DNA of 64,000 nucleotides. Origin: Gymnogyps californianus (taxonomy: Eukaryota; Chordata; Aves; Accipitriformes; Cathartidae). The notes under the pieces are model-generated. The model saw only the letters and a list, made by a program, of their open reading frames with translations. It ran no database searches and was not told the origin of the DNA. The DNA lies in NCBI RefSeq assembly GCF_018139145.2, contig NC_059480.1, forward strand, positions 11,036,428-11,100,427, in the 5' to 3' direction. Below, one piece after another: positions 51,201 through 58,903 of this stretch (position 1 is its first letter; each line of letters opens with the position of its first letter). Position numbers and translations under genes: made by a program.

Positions 51201-54200
51201 AAACTGAATTGATCAAATTCATGTCCTCTGCTAAAACAAATTCTGTTTTCAGTCCCTTTTGAGATATTATGCAGTTAAACTTGTTCGCCTATTTAATGCC
51301 CAAAATATCTTTTTCCTTATTTTAATCTCATTCCTAACTGTGCTATTCGTGGATTGTTAAGAACTTGTAGCCTCTTTAGATAAATGTGTTTGAATATGGC
51401 AACTCTATCCTTCCACCTTCTAAACTGCTTTCCTTGGCTTGCAGAGGTTCCAACCCTTTGGCAGCTATACTGATGTTATGTACTAGGTGACAGAGATAAT
51501 GACTATAAGTAAAGATAATATTCTGCCCCTTTCAGTGTAAGGTGTAAACTTGTAGCTTGTCCTTTTATGCTAAGCTTTCTTTCTGCATGAACGTTGCTAA
51601 TTATTAAATGGGAGATCTGTTTTGTAGCGTTTATTTCTAATGGTTTTCTTAACTTAATCTATTGCTGGTCATGCTATGGACGAATTGTTTGGTACATATA
51701 CGTGTGTATATTTATATATAACTAAGAAATGACCATTCAAGAGTGTATAAATGATTTGACATTGTCTGGTCTCTTTGTGGCTTCCATAAGGCCTCTCGGG
51801 AGCAATGCACTCTCACATATTTCCTCAGGCTCATTTTGGTAGGTGGCCACATTTGGTATCAAGTTTCTTGTGGCTAATTGTTCTTGCTTGTAAAAGCTTA
51901 TTGATAGCTATCTGGTTCTCTGCACGTAGAATTTCGGAAGAGGTTACGCTTTTTAAAATGGAGTGGGTGTGGGTATTTGGCAACTGGGCAAAGGGAGAGA
52001 AGAGCCTACATAGACAACCTATTAAGCAACTATAACAAAACCATTATTGATATCCTCCATGATCACAATATAATGCTAACAAGTTGAGTGACTCTTGAAG
52101 TTTCTACCAACAGTAGCTTGATGCCTTTTGGGATATCCCAAGTCACTGCTCATTTTGTTGTGCTTTTGTTTGCTGTTGTAGCAGGTTTTCCTGTTGAATA
52201 GCTTCTCTGCTAACTGTAACTTGAGAACAATGTTAATACCTTAGTTTTGCACGTACTTTGTCAACAGTTTATGTATGTGTAATGTCTTCCCCTTGAATAC
52301 TTTTGGGGTAAATTTTTCAACTGATAATTAAATATATTAATTTTTTTTAAACAGTTGAGCTTGCATAAAATCTAACTTGTAACATTTCAAAAGAAAAGTC
52401 CTGTCTAATGTTTAACTAGAATAAAATGCCTGGTGTCTGTATTTGTGCCAAAAAAACTCCTATACGCTTCTCCTTTCAAGAATAACTCCCAAAAGACTGA
52501 ATAATGGTTTTGTTACTACATTTTTGCACTTGATGTGCTCCTGTTTATTTGCTGAAGGCATGTGGAATTGCCTATGAGCTGTGTTCTTTACTTGAAATGT
52601 TCAGCAGAGAATCAGATGAAAAGTTTTGGGGTTTTTTTGTTTTAAGTCTTACCTCAACAGTAAGAGCGTTTGCAATAGGAACTTTGTGTGCAAATAATGT
52701 GCATGGTGAGAATTTCCTTTAAAGTGACATTAAGGATGGGATGAAGAGCGAGGGGATGCATGTATCCCTTATGATTTTTTTTTTGACTTGTAATTTCCTG
52801 TAATGCAGCTTGAAGTAGGAAGATCCTTTCATGCTTTTCTCAGGAGGAGAAAGAGGGGCTTATGCTGCCTGAAAGTGCTTGCTTCTGACGTGTACAGACT
52901 TTTACCAGAAAAACTCTGGGGGAAGTATATGATAATGTAGAGAATGTGAAAAATAACTTCCTTTTCAGAAAGTATATCTGAATGTACTGGATCTAGTAAA
53001 TTTTAAATGATTCCATTCATTTTTAAAGTGCAAAACTAAATTATGCACCTAGTTGGTGGTGATCCAAGCTAACAAATCAGTTCAGTGGCTGTAGAAGTTG
53101 AACCGAACTTTTGTACGGTCCCTGAGGCATTAGGAGACTTTTCTTAACATGGCATTATAGTAATTTGTCTCATGAAAAAAGTGATTTCTTACAAATAATT
53201 GAATGTTATTTTTTGCCTACCAGCAGCAACATTTGGTACTGCGTCCATGAGCATGCCTGCAGGATTTGGAACTCCTGCCTCCTACAGTCTTCCTACTAGT
53301 TTTAGTGGCAACTTCCAGCAGCCCACGTTCCCAACCCAGGCAGCTTTCCCTCAACAGACTGCTTTTGCTCAGCAGCCAAATGGTAGGTCTATACGTTTTA
53401 GATAATCTTGTTTAAATCAGAAACAGGGAGAAAATGATCTGTCTGTAAGTTAGCAATAATGGGTGCATATTTATTTCTATATAAACTTGATAATAATATT
53501 GATGAGGGGTTCCCACGCTCTGTTTTGGCTCTGTAGTTGAGCTTTCTGACTTGGCTGTGTGCAATGACATAACTGAAATTTTACCATAATCTGATACTAA
53601 AATTATAAGTATTCCCAGGCTTAAAGGGTTTTTATGCAAGAAGGATTGTTTTGTCTTCATTTTTGGAGTCTCTGCAACTGATTAGAACACTTTCTCTAAC
53701 TTCATAGAACACAGGCAAGAGAAAATTGGAAAGTACTTTCTCCCTAAATTTAATTGATAAAATAACATTGAAAAAAGTGCATATGTAGAAATTGGAAATC
53801 AATTAGTTCCAAACAGTTGAAACCAAACAAAGTCCAGCCATATTTTTTTTTACACTTACATTGCTGATAGTGTTTAAGTAGGGTCAGTCCTGCTGACTGT
53901 GCAGTCCAAGCTTCCACTTATTTTTGTGTGGGAGCTGCAGCAAAGAACTCTTTGAAGATTGGTTACTAGTATTAATATTTTCCACTTATCTTTCCAAGGA
54001 GCAGGTTTTGCTGCATTTGGACAGGCAAAGCCTGTAGTAACTCCTTTTGGACAAGTTGCAGCTGTTGGAGTATCTAGTAACCCTTTTATGGTAAGTGAGT
54101 TGTTGCATGATATTAATAACTTCTGTATGTCTGAAGAGGCATAACCTGTAACACACAAAGATTTTTTTTTTTGCTTCAAATAAGGGAAGGCAGCATGTGA

Positions 54201-54508
54201 GTCTCCTAAATGCAATTCGGTATTACAACAACATGGCATTTGTAAGGCTGTTCAAATCACAGGTACTTGTATACCATGCTCTTACAGTAGTGTAATTTCA
54301 GAGAACCACCAAAAAAAAAAGACTGCAACACAAACCAGAAATATTTCCTAAGAGGTGGTTTTCTTTTTTATGTCCTGCACTTATGATTTACAATATGGAA
54401 AAAAATCTTAAATATTTGTCTTATCTTTCTTCTTTCATTTTCCCCCAGGCTGGTGCACCAACAGGACAATTTCCAACAGGAAGCTCATCAACCAATCCTT
54501 TCTTATAG
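18053..54508 (+). CDS. AGFG1: AGFG1 (ArfGAP domain with FG repeats 1), whole gene with 13 constitutive coding exons
   Basis: Also known as HRB or RIP. AGFG1 is an ArfGAP-like adaptor that links endocytic EH-domain proteins such as EPS15 to vesicle cargo, has nucleoporin-like FG repeats, and is known as a cellular Rev cofactor and acrosome-formation factor. The exons join in frame to 564 residues, close to the 562 I recall for human. An N-terminal ArfGAP domain covers about residues 11-135. Its zinc finger is C29-X2-C32-X16-C49-X2-C52, with the candidate arginine finger at R57. A Ser/Thr-rich linker follows (about 135-180), then a long low-complexity region with repeated FG dipeptides and four NPF motifs (436-438, 451-453, 542-544, 561-563). 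The start is the ATG in GCCATGG, a strong Kozak context at the known MAASAKRKQEEK start; upstream in-frame sequence lacks an ATG. All introns are GT-AG. The gene converges on SLC19A3, as in mammals. Alternative exons are listed separately. Confidence 0.97.
18220..27672 (+). other. AGFG1: AGFG1 intron 1
   Basis: A 9.45 kb intron. The first about 500 bases are GC-rich island sequence and the rest is AT-rich. It contains a poly-A/CCAAA tract near 25420 and a 178-codon open frame at 22580-23116 that I regard as chance. I see no recognisable transposon or RNA gene. Confidence 0.85.
27673..27766 (+). CDS. AGFG1: AGFG1 exon 2
   Basis: Completes L56, then encodes R57 to E87 beginning RGLNPPHRVKS. 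R57 falls at the ArfGAP arginine-finger position. The acceptor is CTTTTAG and the donor GTAAGT. It ends in phase 0. Confidence 0.96.
28530..28550. repeat. Perfect inverted repeat, 10-bp arms around one base
   Basis: TGAAGTAGAA, a single G, then its exact reverse complement. It is intronic; its function is unknown and may be chance. Confidence 0.7.
28909..28951. repeat. Mixed TA/TG microsatellite
   Basis: Alternating TA and TG/CG dinucleotides, imperfect, within AGFG1 intron 2. Likely length-variable. Confidence 0.75.
29889..29905. repeat. AT dinucleotide repeat followed by A run
   Basis: About eight AT units followed by seven further A residues, within AGFG1 intron 2. Confidence 0.8.
30227..30300 (+). 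repeat. Poly-A run with A/C-rich tail
   Basis: Eighteen A residues followed by alternating A runs and short C runs such as CCCCAACC and ACAACCC. Similar tracts recur elsewhere in the window. No retrogene body is visible upstream on the + strand. Confidence 0.75.
38189..38304 (+). CDS. AGFG1: AGFG1 exon 3
   Basis: Encodes V88 to R125 and two bases of W126, beginning VCKQIWLGLFDDR and completing most of the ArfGAP fold. The acceptor is TATAAG (AAG type) and the donor GTAAGA. Confidence 0.96.
38305..38848 (+). other. AGFG1: AGFG1 intron 3
   Basis: 544-base AT-rich intron with a GTAAGA donor and a TGTAG acceptor. Nothing else is seen in it. Confidence 0.85.
38849..39011 (+). CDS. AGFG1: AGFG1 exon 4
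   Basis: Completes W126 and encodes residues 127-180, beginning YVPPEQAKVV. It includes a Ser-rich linker and the PLKSLLGEAAPTLHLNKG segment. The acceptor is TGTAG and the donor GTGAGT. It ends in phase 0. Confidence 0.96.
39012..40048 (+). other. AGFG1: AGFG1 intron 4
   Basis: About 1 kb, AT-rich. Nothing is recognised beyond the splice signals. Confidence 0.8.
40049..40205 (+). CDS. AGFG1: AGFG1 exon 5
   Basis: Encodes residues 181-232 plus one base. It has a short Gln run, then KKQFDLLSDLGSDIFAAA and the first NFANFAHF block. The donor is GTAAGT. From here most exon ends are phase 1. Confidence 0.96.
40703..40741. repeat. Hairpin: perfect 11-bp stem with GTGT loop, extended by 5 bp
   Basis: GAATACTACCC (40708-40718), GTGT, then the exact reverse complement (40723-40733). 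Outside it, AAACT (703-707) can pair with AGTTT (737-741) across a three-base bulge. It is intronic, and no microRNA identity is recognised. Confidence 0.8.
43776..44778 (-). mobile_element. Solo LTR of an avian endogenous retrovirus, inserted antisense in AGFG1 intron 5
   Basis: A 1 kb GC-richer block bounded by TG...CA ends. On the - strand it begins TGCATATTGGG and ends ACCCACCACA. On that strand it has a TATA-like ATATTTAAG (near 44591-44600) and an AATAAA (43965-43960) toward the 3' side, as in an LTR. In the middle it carries diverged units of roughly 49 bases, each with CTGCTCCAGC. No gag, pol or env sequence flanks it, so it is a solo LTR left by recombination. It resembles an LTR type I know from bird genomes, probably ERVL-like; the exact family name needs a repeat-library search. 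An obvious target-site duplication is not preserved. Confidence 0.75.
46080..46199 (+). CDS. AGFG1: AGFG1 exon 6
   Basis: Encodes residues 233-272 plus one base. It includes ANAGFANFDAFGQSSG and NFGGFPTAS, the first clear FG repeats. The acceptor is TTACAG and the donor GTAGAA. It is phase 1 at both ends. Confidence 0.95.
46200..47855 (+). other. AGFG1: AGFG1 intron 6 (contains a cassette exon)
   Basis: 1.66 kb. A strong T-rich tract near 46720-46790 precedes the 72-nt alternative exon. The rest is AT-rich with nothing recognised. Confidence 0.8.
46830..46901 (+). CDS. AGFG1: AGFG1 alternative cassette exon (24 residues)
   Basis: The exon runs from a CCCAG acceptor to a consensus GTAAGT donor. 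It is exactly 72 nt and phase 1 at both ends, so it can be included or skipped without frame change. Spliced after exon 6 it reads AFRTLSSSCSFGEFTSAFPL and ends QAVHS, adding an FG dipeptide and a Ser-rich, Phe-rich stretch like its neighbours. I recall a very similar insert in the longer mammalian AGFG1 isoform, which is 24 residues longer than the short one. Inclusion gives 588 residues. The intervening intron has a branch-point-like TTAAC upstream. Confidence 0.8.
47856..48065 (+). CDS. AGFG1: AGFG1 exon 7
   Basis: Encodes residues 273-342 plus one base, including NANFAHFDNFPK and the first ADKYAALANLDNIFS block. The donor GTATTA is weak. If it is not used, translation continues about 40 codons into the intron. 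It is phase 1 at both ends. Confidence 0.95.
48066..48920 (+). other. AGFG1: AGFG1 intron 7
   Basis: 855-base AT-rich intron with a weak GTATTA donor and a strong TTTCTAG acceptor. Nothing else is recognised. Confidence 0.8.
48921..49104 (+). CDS. AGFG1: AGFG1 exon 8
   Basis: Completes residue 343 and encodes through 403, ending two bases into S404. It carries the second SDKYAALAELDSVFSS block and a Ser/Thr/Asn-rich run. The donor is GTACTC. Confidence 0.95.
49105..49803 (+). other. AGFG1: AGFG1 intron 8
   Basis: 699 bases, AT-rich. Nothing is recognised apart from the splice signals. Confidence 0.8.
49804..49883 (+). CDS. AGFG1: AGFG1 exon 9
   Basis: Completes S404 and encodes 405-430 plus one base: NAFGTVPVAATAQ and ending PAPFG. 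It adds two FG repeats. The acceptor is TTTCAG and the donor GTATGT. Confidence 0.95.
50172..50264 (+). CDS. AGFG1: AGFG1 exon 10 (two NPF motifs)
   Basis: Encodes 431-461 plus one base. STNPF appears twice, separated by a Pro/Ala/Val spacer; NPF is the EH-domain ligand, so this exon sets half of the NPF dose. It is 93 nt, phase 1 at both ends and therefore skippable in frame. The donor GTTAGG is non-consensus. The preceding intron 9 is only 288 bases. Confidence 0.95.
50265..53223 (+). other. AGFG1: AGFG1 intron 10
   Basis: 2.96 kb, AT-rich. It contains the 48-nt candidate cassette exon at 51791-51838. No transposon is recognised. Confidence 0.8.
51791..51838 (+). CDS. AGFG1: Candidate AGFG1 cassette exon, 48 nt (unconfirmed)
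   Basis: The stretch runs from a CCATAAG acceptor with a T-rich tract to a GTAGGT donor. It is 48 nt, phase 1 at both ends, and open in the AGFG1 frame. Spliced after exon 10 it would insert GLSGAMHSHIFPQAHF before the AATFGT segment. Composition (Gly, Ser, His, Phe) fits its neighbours but contains no FG or NPF. I do not recall it as a known exon, so it may be chance. Confidence 0.4.
53224..53382 (+). CDS. AGFG1: AGFG1 exon 11
   Basis: Encodes 462-514 plus one base, beginning AATFGTASMSM and including GFGTPASYSLPTSFSG and a Gln/Phe-rich stretch. The acceptor is a tandem CAGCAG, so use of the second site would drop one alanine. The donor is GTAGGT. Phase 1 at both ends. Confidence 0.95.
53383..53998 (+). 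other. AGFG1: AGFG1 intron 11
   Basis: 616 bases, AT-rich. Read-through of the GTAGGT donor would meet a stop after a few codons. Nothing else is recognised. Confidence 0.8.
53999..54090 (+). CDS. AGFG1: AGFG1 exon 12
   Basis: Completes G515 and encodes 516-545: AGFAAFGQAKPVVTPFGQ and SSNPFM. It contributes two FG repeats and the third NPF. The donor is GTAAGT. It ends in phase 0. Confidence 0.95.
54091..54448 (+). other. AGFG1: AGFG1 intron 12
   Basis: 358 bases with a long C/T tract before the final acceptor. Nothing else is recognised. Confidence 0.8.
54449..54508 (+). CDS. AGFG1: AGFG1 exon 13 (C-terminus and stop)
   Basis: Encodes the last 19 residues, AGAPTGQFPTGSSSTNPFL, and TAG at 54506-54508. 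The C-terminal NPFL gives a fourth, terminal NPF motif. The acceptor is CCCCCAG. Confidence 0.96.
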   Translation, partial: AGAPTGQFPTGSSSTNPFL

Positions 54509-55195
54509 CCTTATAGACACTTTACCCAAAAGAACTCTTACGTGGTCACATAACATCTCTGCGCCTCTTGCACTGTTGTCTTGTTTCACTGATATTAGCT
54601 TTAAACACAAAAGAAGTCTTTAAGAAGTAAAAATAAAAGCCTGCATTGTGTACCTTCACAAAAATAAAACAAACAAAAAAAAATACACAAAACCCAAGAA
54701 AATCAACCCCCCCACCAGGTAATAACGTGCAAAACAGAGGGCTGTGGTAACATCCTCGAACCTGTGAACTGGCAGGTAAAAAGTAGCGGTATCATGTATA
54801 TTAAAATTGGCTAATAAGTTATTGCAGATACCACATTCATTATGCTGCAGTACTGTACATATTTTTCTTAGAAAATAGCTATTTGTGCATATCAGTATTT
54901 GTAACTTTAACACATTGTTATGTGAAAAATGTTACTGGGAAATAGATCAGCCACTTTAAGGTGCTGTTGTATCTCTTGGAATGAATGAGCTACATCATTT
55001 TAACCATTGGTATTGGAAGTCATGAAGTTAAATTGAAGGTTTGTTCATTTCTCAAAATGTTTTCCTTTCCTAAGAGCTCTTCTATTTATACATGCCTAAA
55101 TCTCTAATGTTAGAGGGATACCTGTCTGCATAATAAAGCTGATCATGTTTTGCTACAGTTTGCAGGTGAAAAAAATAAATATTAGAAAAAACAAT
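54509..55195 (+). other. AGFG1: AGFG1 3' UTR (minimum extent)
   Basis: Candidate poly(A) signals AATAAA lie at 54632-54637, 55132-55137 and 55174-55179. The last is followed by an A-run and GTGT-containing sequence. An A/C-rich tract at about 54659-54717 could cause false oligo-dT priming in cDNA libraries. Longer 3' UTR forms into the intergenic region cannot be excluded. Confidence 0.6.
55174..55179 (+). terminator. AGFG1: AGFG1 distal poly(A) signal candidate
   Basis: AATAAA about 670 bases after the stop, with a GTGT-containing downstream element. A proximal alternative is at 54632. Confidence 0.5.
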
Positions 55196-58100
55196 TGTGT
55201 AGCATTATTTCTGTGCAGTAACATTTTATTGGGTTAAAACGTACATACTGTGAGTCTCATACACAGATGAGGTATCAAAAGCAATATGCTTAAAGGTGAG
55301 TTAAGCTTAAAATTTTCTTATGCCTCACTTGGATATGTTTCTTTGTGTCCTTGTGATTAAGCTTGCTGTTCTAGCTCAAGTGAAGTGACCTGTCGAACAG
55401 AAAAATGTTAAGTGAATTTGGACTATTTTGACAGAATAGCTGTGTAATGAAGGACACTGGAAGCAGTGAGGAGGGTAGTTACTTGAGAAATGGTTAGCTG
55501 CAAAAGACACGTCATTATGGGTGGCTAATGACAGTCTTTGAGCAAGACGTAGTTGTGATCAGAACAGTATGTGTAATAGCAGGCCAAGGTACCACAGATG
55601 TAAGAGCACTCTTTTTATTAAAAATTGATATATATTAGAAAGACCTCCTGTGGAATATTAAATTAATCGATTATTTTGTTTACTGGAATGTTTCTTGCCG
55701 TACTAGAATGGAATTTGTAGAGGGAAGAAATGTCTGGCTTGTCTAGTCTGTAATAGTAAGAAGGTTCAAGAAACATATAACTCTGCATCAGAGTAGTTGG
55801 TGATGGTGTTTTAAACACAGAGATAACTTGGCTTAAGTTCAAGTGTAATATTGGAACTAAGCAAATAATGTAAATATATCATGAATACATAAACTGCAAG
55901 CTTAAAAAAGGCTTCTGACCAGCTGGAGAATAAAATTCTAACAGCTTTTAGGATAACAGGAATAAAAAAGATCAGATTCCTTTTTGAGAAAAGGATGTGC
56001 AAGCCCATTTGAGACAAACGCGAAAATTCTTGAAGGTAAGTCTTGAAGGTAAGACATTTCACTTGTAATTGACTGCCTGAATGTTAGATCTGCTTATCTC
56101 TTGGGGAGCTGAAAGACTTGACCACTGCTTGTAAAAATACTTACGCCAGTGCTTTTGACTTCCATTGCCTGCCTATGGGGGTAGTAATTTCTGTATCTTA
56201 TCTTTTTTTGAAGCTTTGGAGATCCCAAAGTGGAGGACAGGCAGTTTATACAACAAGCTGCTTATAGTAGCATTCCTTACTTAAATGTCTGTTTGCGTCC
56301 TGTTAGCATATTTAAAGTTAAAACAGACTTGAAGTCTGTCTTTTCCTTCTGATGAGGACTGCTGGATAGAGTATAGTGTATAGTTTAATTCCCAAGATTC
56401 TCTGGGAAATTCACTAAAACCCTCAGCAATTGAGGGTTTCCAGGACGTTCGTGATGCCCGTGCTCTCACCACTGTTTTTTAGCATAGTATAAATAGCTGT
56501 AGTTCTTCCCCATTGTTGACCTTACCTGTTTTGGGATAGTAACACATAAACGCAGTAGAGAGTGGGGAACTGCAAGGGTTCAGAAGGACTTGCGGAACAC
56601 TTAAATATGCTTATTGCAGGGAACTGGACCAAATCAACCGAATGTCTCATCAACGAGATGAACAGCCTTGTGGAAGGGGAACAATCCTGTGCTCTCTTCA
56701 CCAAAACTGATGTAAATTAAGCTTTGGGCAAGGGCTAATGAGATCAGCATCTATTGAAATTGTTCTGAACCAAATGAAGCTGATTACTGCTAAGAGATAC
56801 TGAAATTCATTTAAGTATGCAAGGCATGTAGTTTTAGATTATGCTGCAGAAATAGTGGAATACCTTATTTTTCATAACTAGCTTGAATGCAGATAAAAGG
56901 TTAGCAACTTTTATATACACCACCACATCTGTTTAGTGTATGTTCACTAATTTTAAGTTTGTCAAACTCCAGACAAGTAGCTGAAGATCTTGTATTGTTT
57001 TGAGTCTCCTTTATATTGAGCAGAAGCTGACACCATAGCTGTTTTGTTGATTAGATTTTTAAAATAGCTATATTTACAAAATTAATTCTTCACCCATGAT
57101 TATAAATGTTTTTGTCTTAGGTCTCTGCAGTTGTTCATGCAATTGCTCATGCAACTACCATAGTTGCCGAAAAGCTATACTTCTACTAGCTTTTCAGTAT
57201 CCTCTGCTGCTTTAGCATCAAAGCACTTCACTTGATAACTTTAGCTCTCTCACACAGAAATTAATGTGGAGACCTTTTAGATTAATACTTTTAATCCTAA
57301 TATGTCAGCTCTTGTGTGTAAGAAGATGCTGTAAGAGGTACATCCTGAGTTCTACAAGGCAGACGTGATGCCCACGTACTGCAGTTCAAAGTTATTTAAT
57401 GGCTGCAAACTCCCAAGCACTGTGTTGAAACAAATGCTGAGGCAAGAAATTAATTTGAAAAGTACCAAATTTAGTTGGAATTCCTGGAAGAGAACTATAA
57501 ATATGATGCAAGTATTCTGCTCTCTTGAAGGGAAAACTTAACTGGGGCATAAAGGCAAGCTCAAGCAGCTTTTAAAAGTATGTTTTTAAAGGAATTAATG
57601 ATTTTTACTTTCCTGTGAGCTGAATTGGGGGAAACATGAGTTACTTCTCACTCTTGGCAAATCTGTAAGTTGTGGTAAAGGAACACAGTGGAATTTGCTG
57701 CTGTCTGATACAGTTGACTCCAAAGTGGACATTATTGAACACGGTTGAAAGAACATTCCCTAATTAGCTTTAGTTATATCTAAACTTTTAGTTGTGTTAT
57801 TTAAGTAAGACTGCCTTGTGTAGAAATTGAAGTGTCTCCCCATGGGTTAAAAATAAGAAGTTAGTTTAGGAGATTTTTTTTTGCTTCCAAAGATAATTAA
57901 GTGTGGGTTGTGGCAGTTGTCAGGCATAATTAATGCAATGCTTCTCAAGACAGACACTCAAAGGGAGGGTTAGTGTGTTGTGTTCGTACACCTTCAACAA
58001 ACTCACAGTAAAGCTGTCACTGCATCAGTAGCAGTTTATCTGTATATAATGAGATATTTTCCTTACAGTCCTGTAACTTCAGATTTCTGAGGAGTGCATT

Positions 58101-58231
58101 GTCTGTGTGGAATCCCAAATAGACTGCATTTGGCCATTTGTAAATGAAAGTTGCAGTATTGCTATGCTATATAGCATTGTAGTAATCTACCTTTGAACAT
58201 ACAGAAGTAGTGTCTTTTGGAAAAAAACTGG
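55196..58231. other. Intergenic region between the convergent AGFG1 and SLC19A3
   Basis: AT-rich, about 3 kb, with only short unrecognised open frames on both strands. It includes a 13-bp perfect tandem duplication at 56028-56053. It may hold longer 3' UTR forms of either gene. Confidence 0.6.
56028..56053. repeat. Tandem duplication of a 13-bp unit
   Basis: Two exact copies of TCTTGAAGGTAAG in direct contact. The unit ends in a donor-like GTAAG. Probably a simple slippage event. Confidence 0.75.
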
Positions 58232-58237
58232 TTTATT
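58232..58237 (-). terminator. SLC19A3: SLC19A3 poly(A) signal candidate
   Basis: AATAAA on the - strand, about 540 bases after the SLC19A3 stop codon. It is the nearest exact hexamer I found. ATTAAA at 58419-58414 is a weaker, nearer alternative. Confidence 0.45.
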
Positions 58238-58780
58238 GCTATTTGTTAACTTGCTTCAAAAATGCATGTCACAACTTCCAGTTGAAAAAGTCTTAAGTTT
58301 TCAAAAGGCTTCTGTGGCAAGCTTTCCAACAGATCATGTAGCTGCTATGGGGCAACTGCTTCTTTAGATTCCCTAGGAACGTTTGAAGGTCTTATGTCTA
58401 TGACTAAAGTGCCTTTAATTGAAATAGTAAAAGTGAAAGTTCAAAGGTTGTGTTCTACAAGCTCTTCTGTTGTGAGGTTCAGGTATGTGTATGTACTTGC
58501 TTGTTGTGCTCATTGAGCATTAACAGAAGTTCTGGTGTCAGATCACTAAATTTGAGTTGAACTAGAAGATCGATTGAGGATTGTTTGGTGTTAAACTACT
58601 GGTGAAGAAAACAGACAAAATGCATCATCCTGTTGACAAAGCTCTCTATGCTGTAGGCTCATAAACAGCCTGTTTCACCATTGACCAGTCTTGATTGAGC
58701 ATTACGTTTCTCCTAATTCACTGTTCAGATGATGCAGCCTTCTGCACTGTTGCTTGCAACCATTCTTTTTGTCTCCGTTG

Positions 58781-58903
58781 TTAATGATCGATGCTTTCAC
58801 CAGCCGCACTGGTATTTCTGCATTTGATGGAGATAATGGTGTATATGCTTCTGATCAGGAAAATTCCAGCTATGACTGTAAAGTAGCTGCCATAAATGAG
58901 AAA
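58781..58903 (-). CDS. SLC19A3: SLC19A3 terminal exon (helix 12, C-terminus)
   Basis: It starts after a TTTCCCAG acceptor with [20 protein letters not shown] (helix 12), continues [20 protein letters not shown] and stops at TAA (58783-58781). It is 40 residues. A + strand open frame over the same bases is a shadow. The mammalian tail after helix 12 is longer and acidic. Confidence 0.92.
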   Translation of the reverse strand, partial: FLIYGSYFTVIAGIFLIRSIYTIISIKCRNTSAAGESIDH

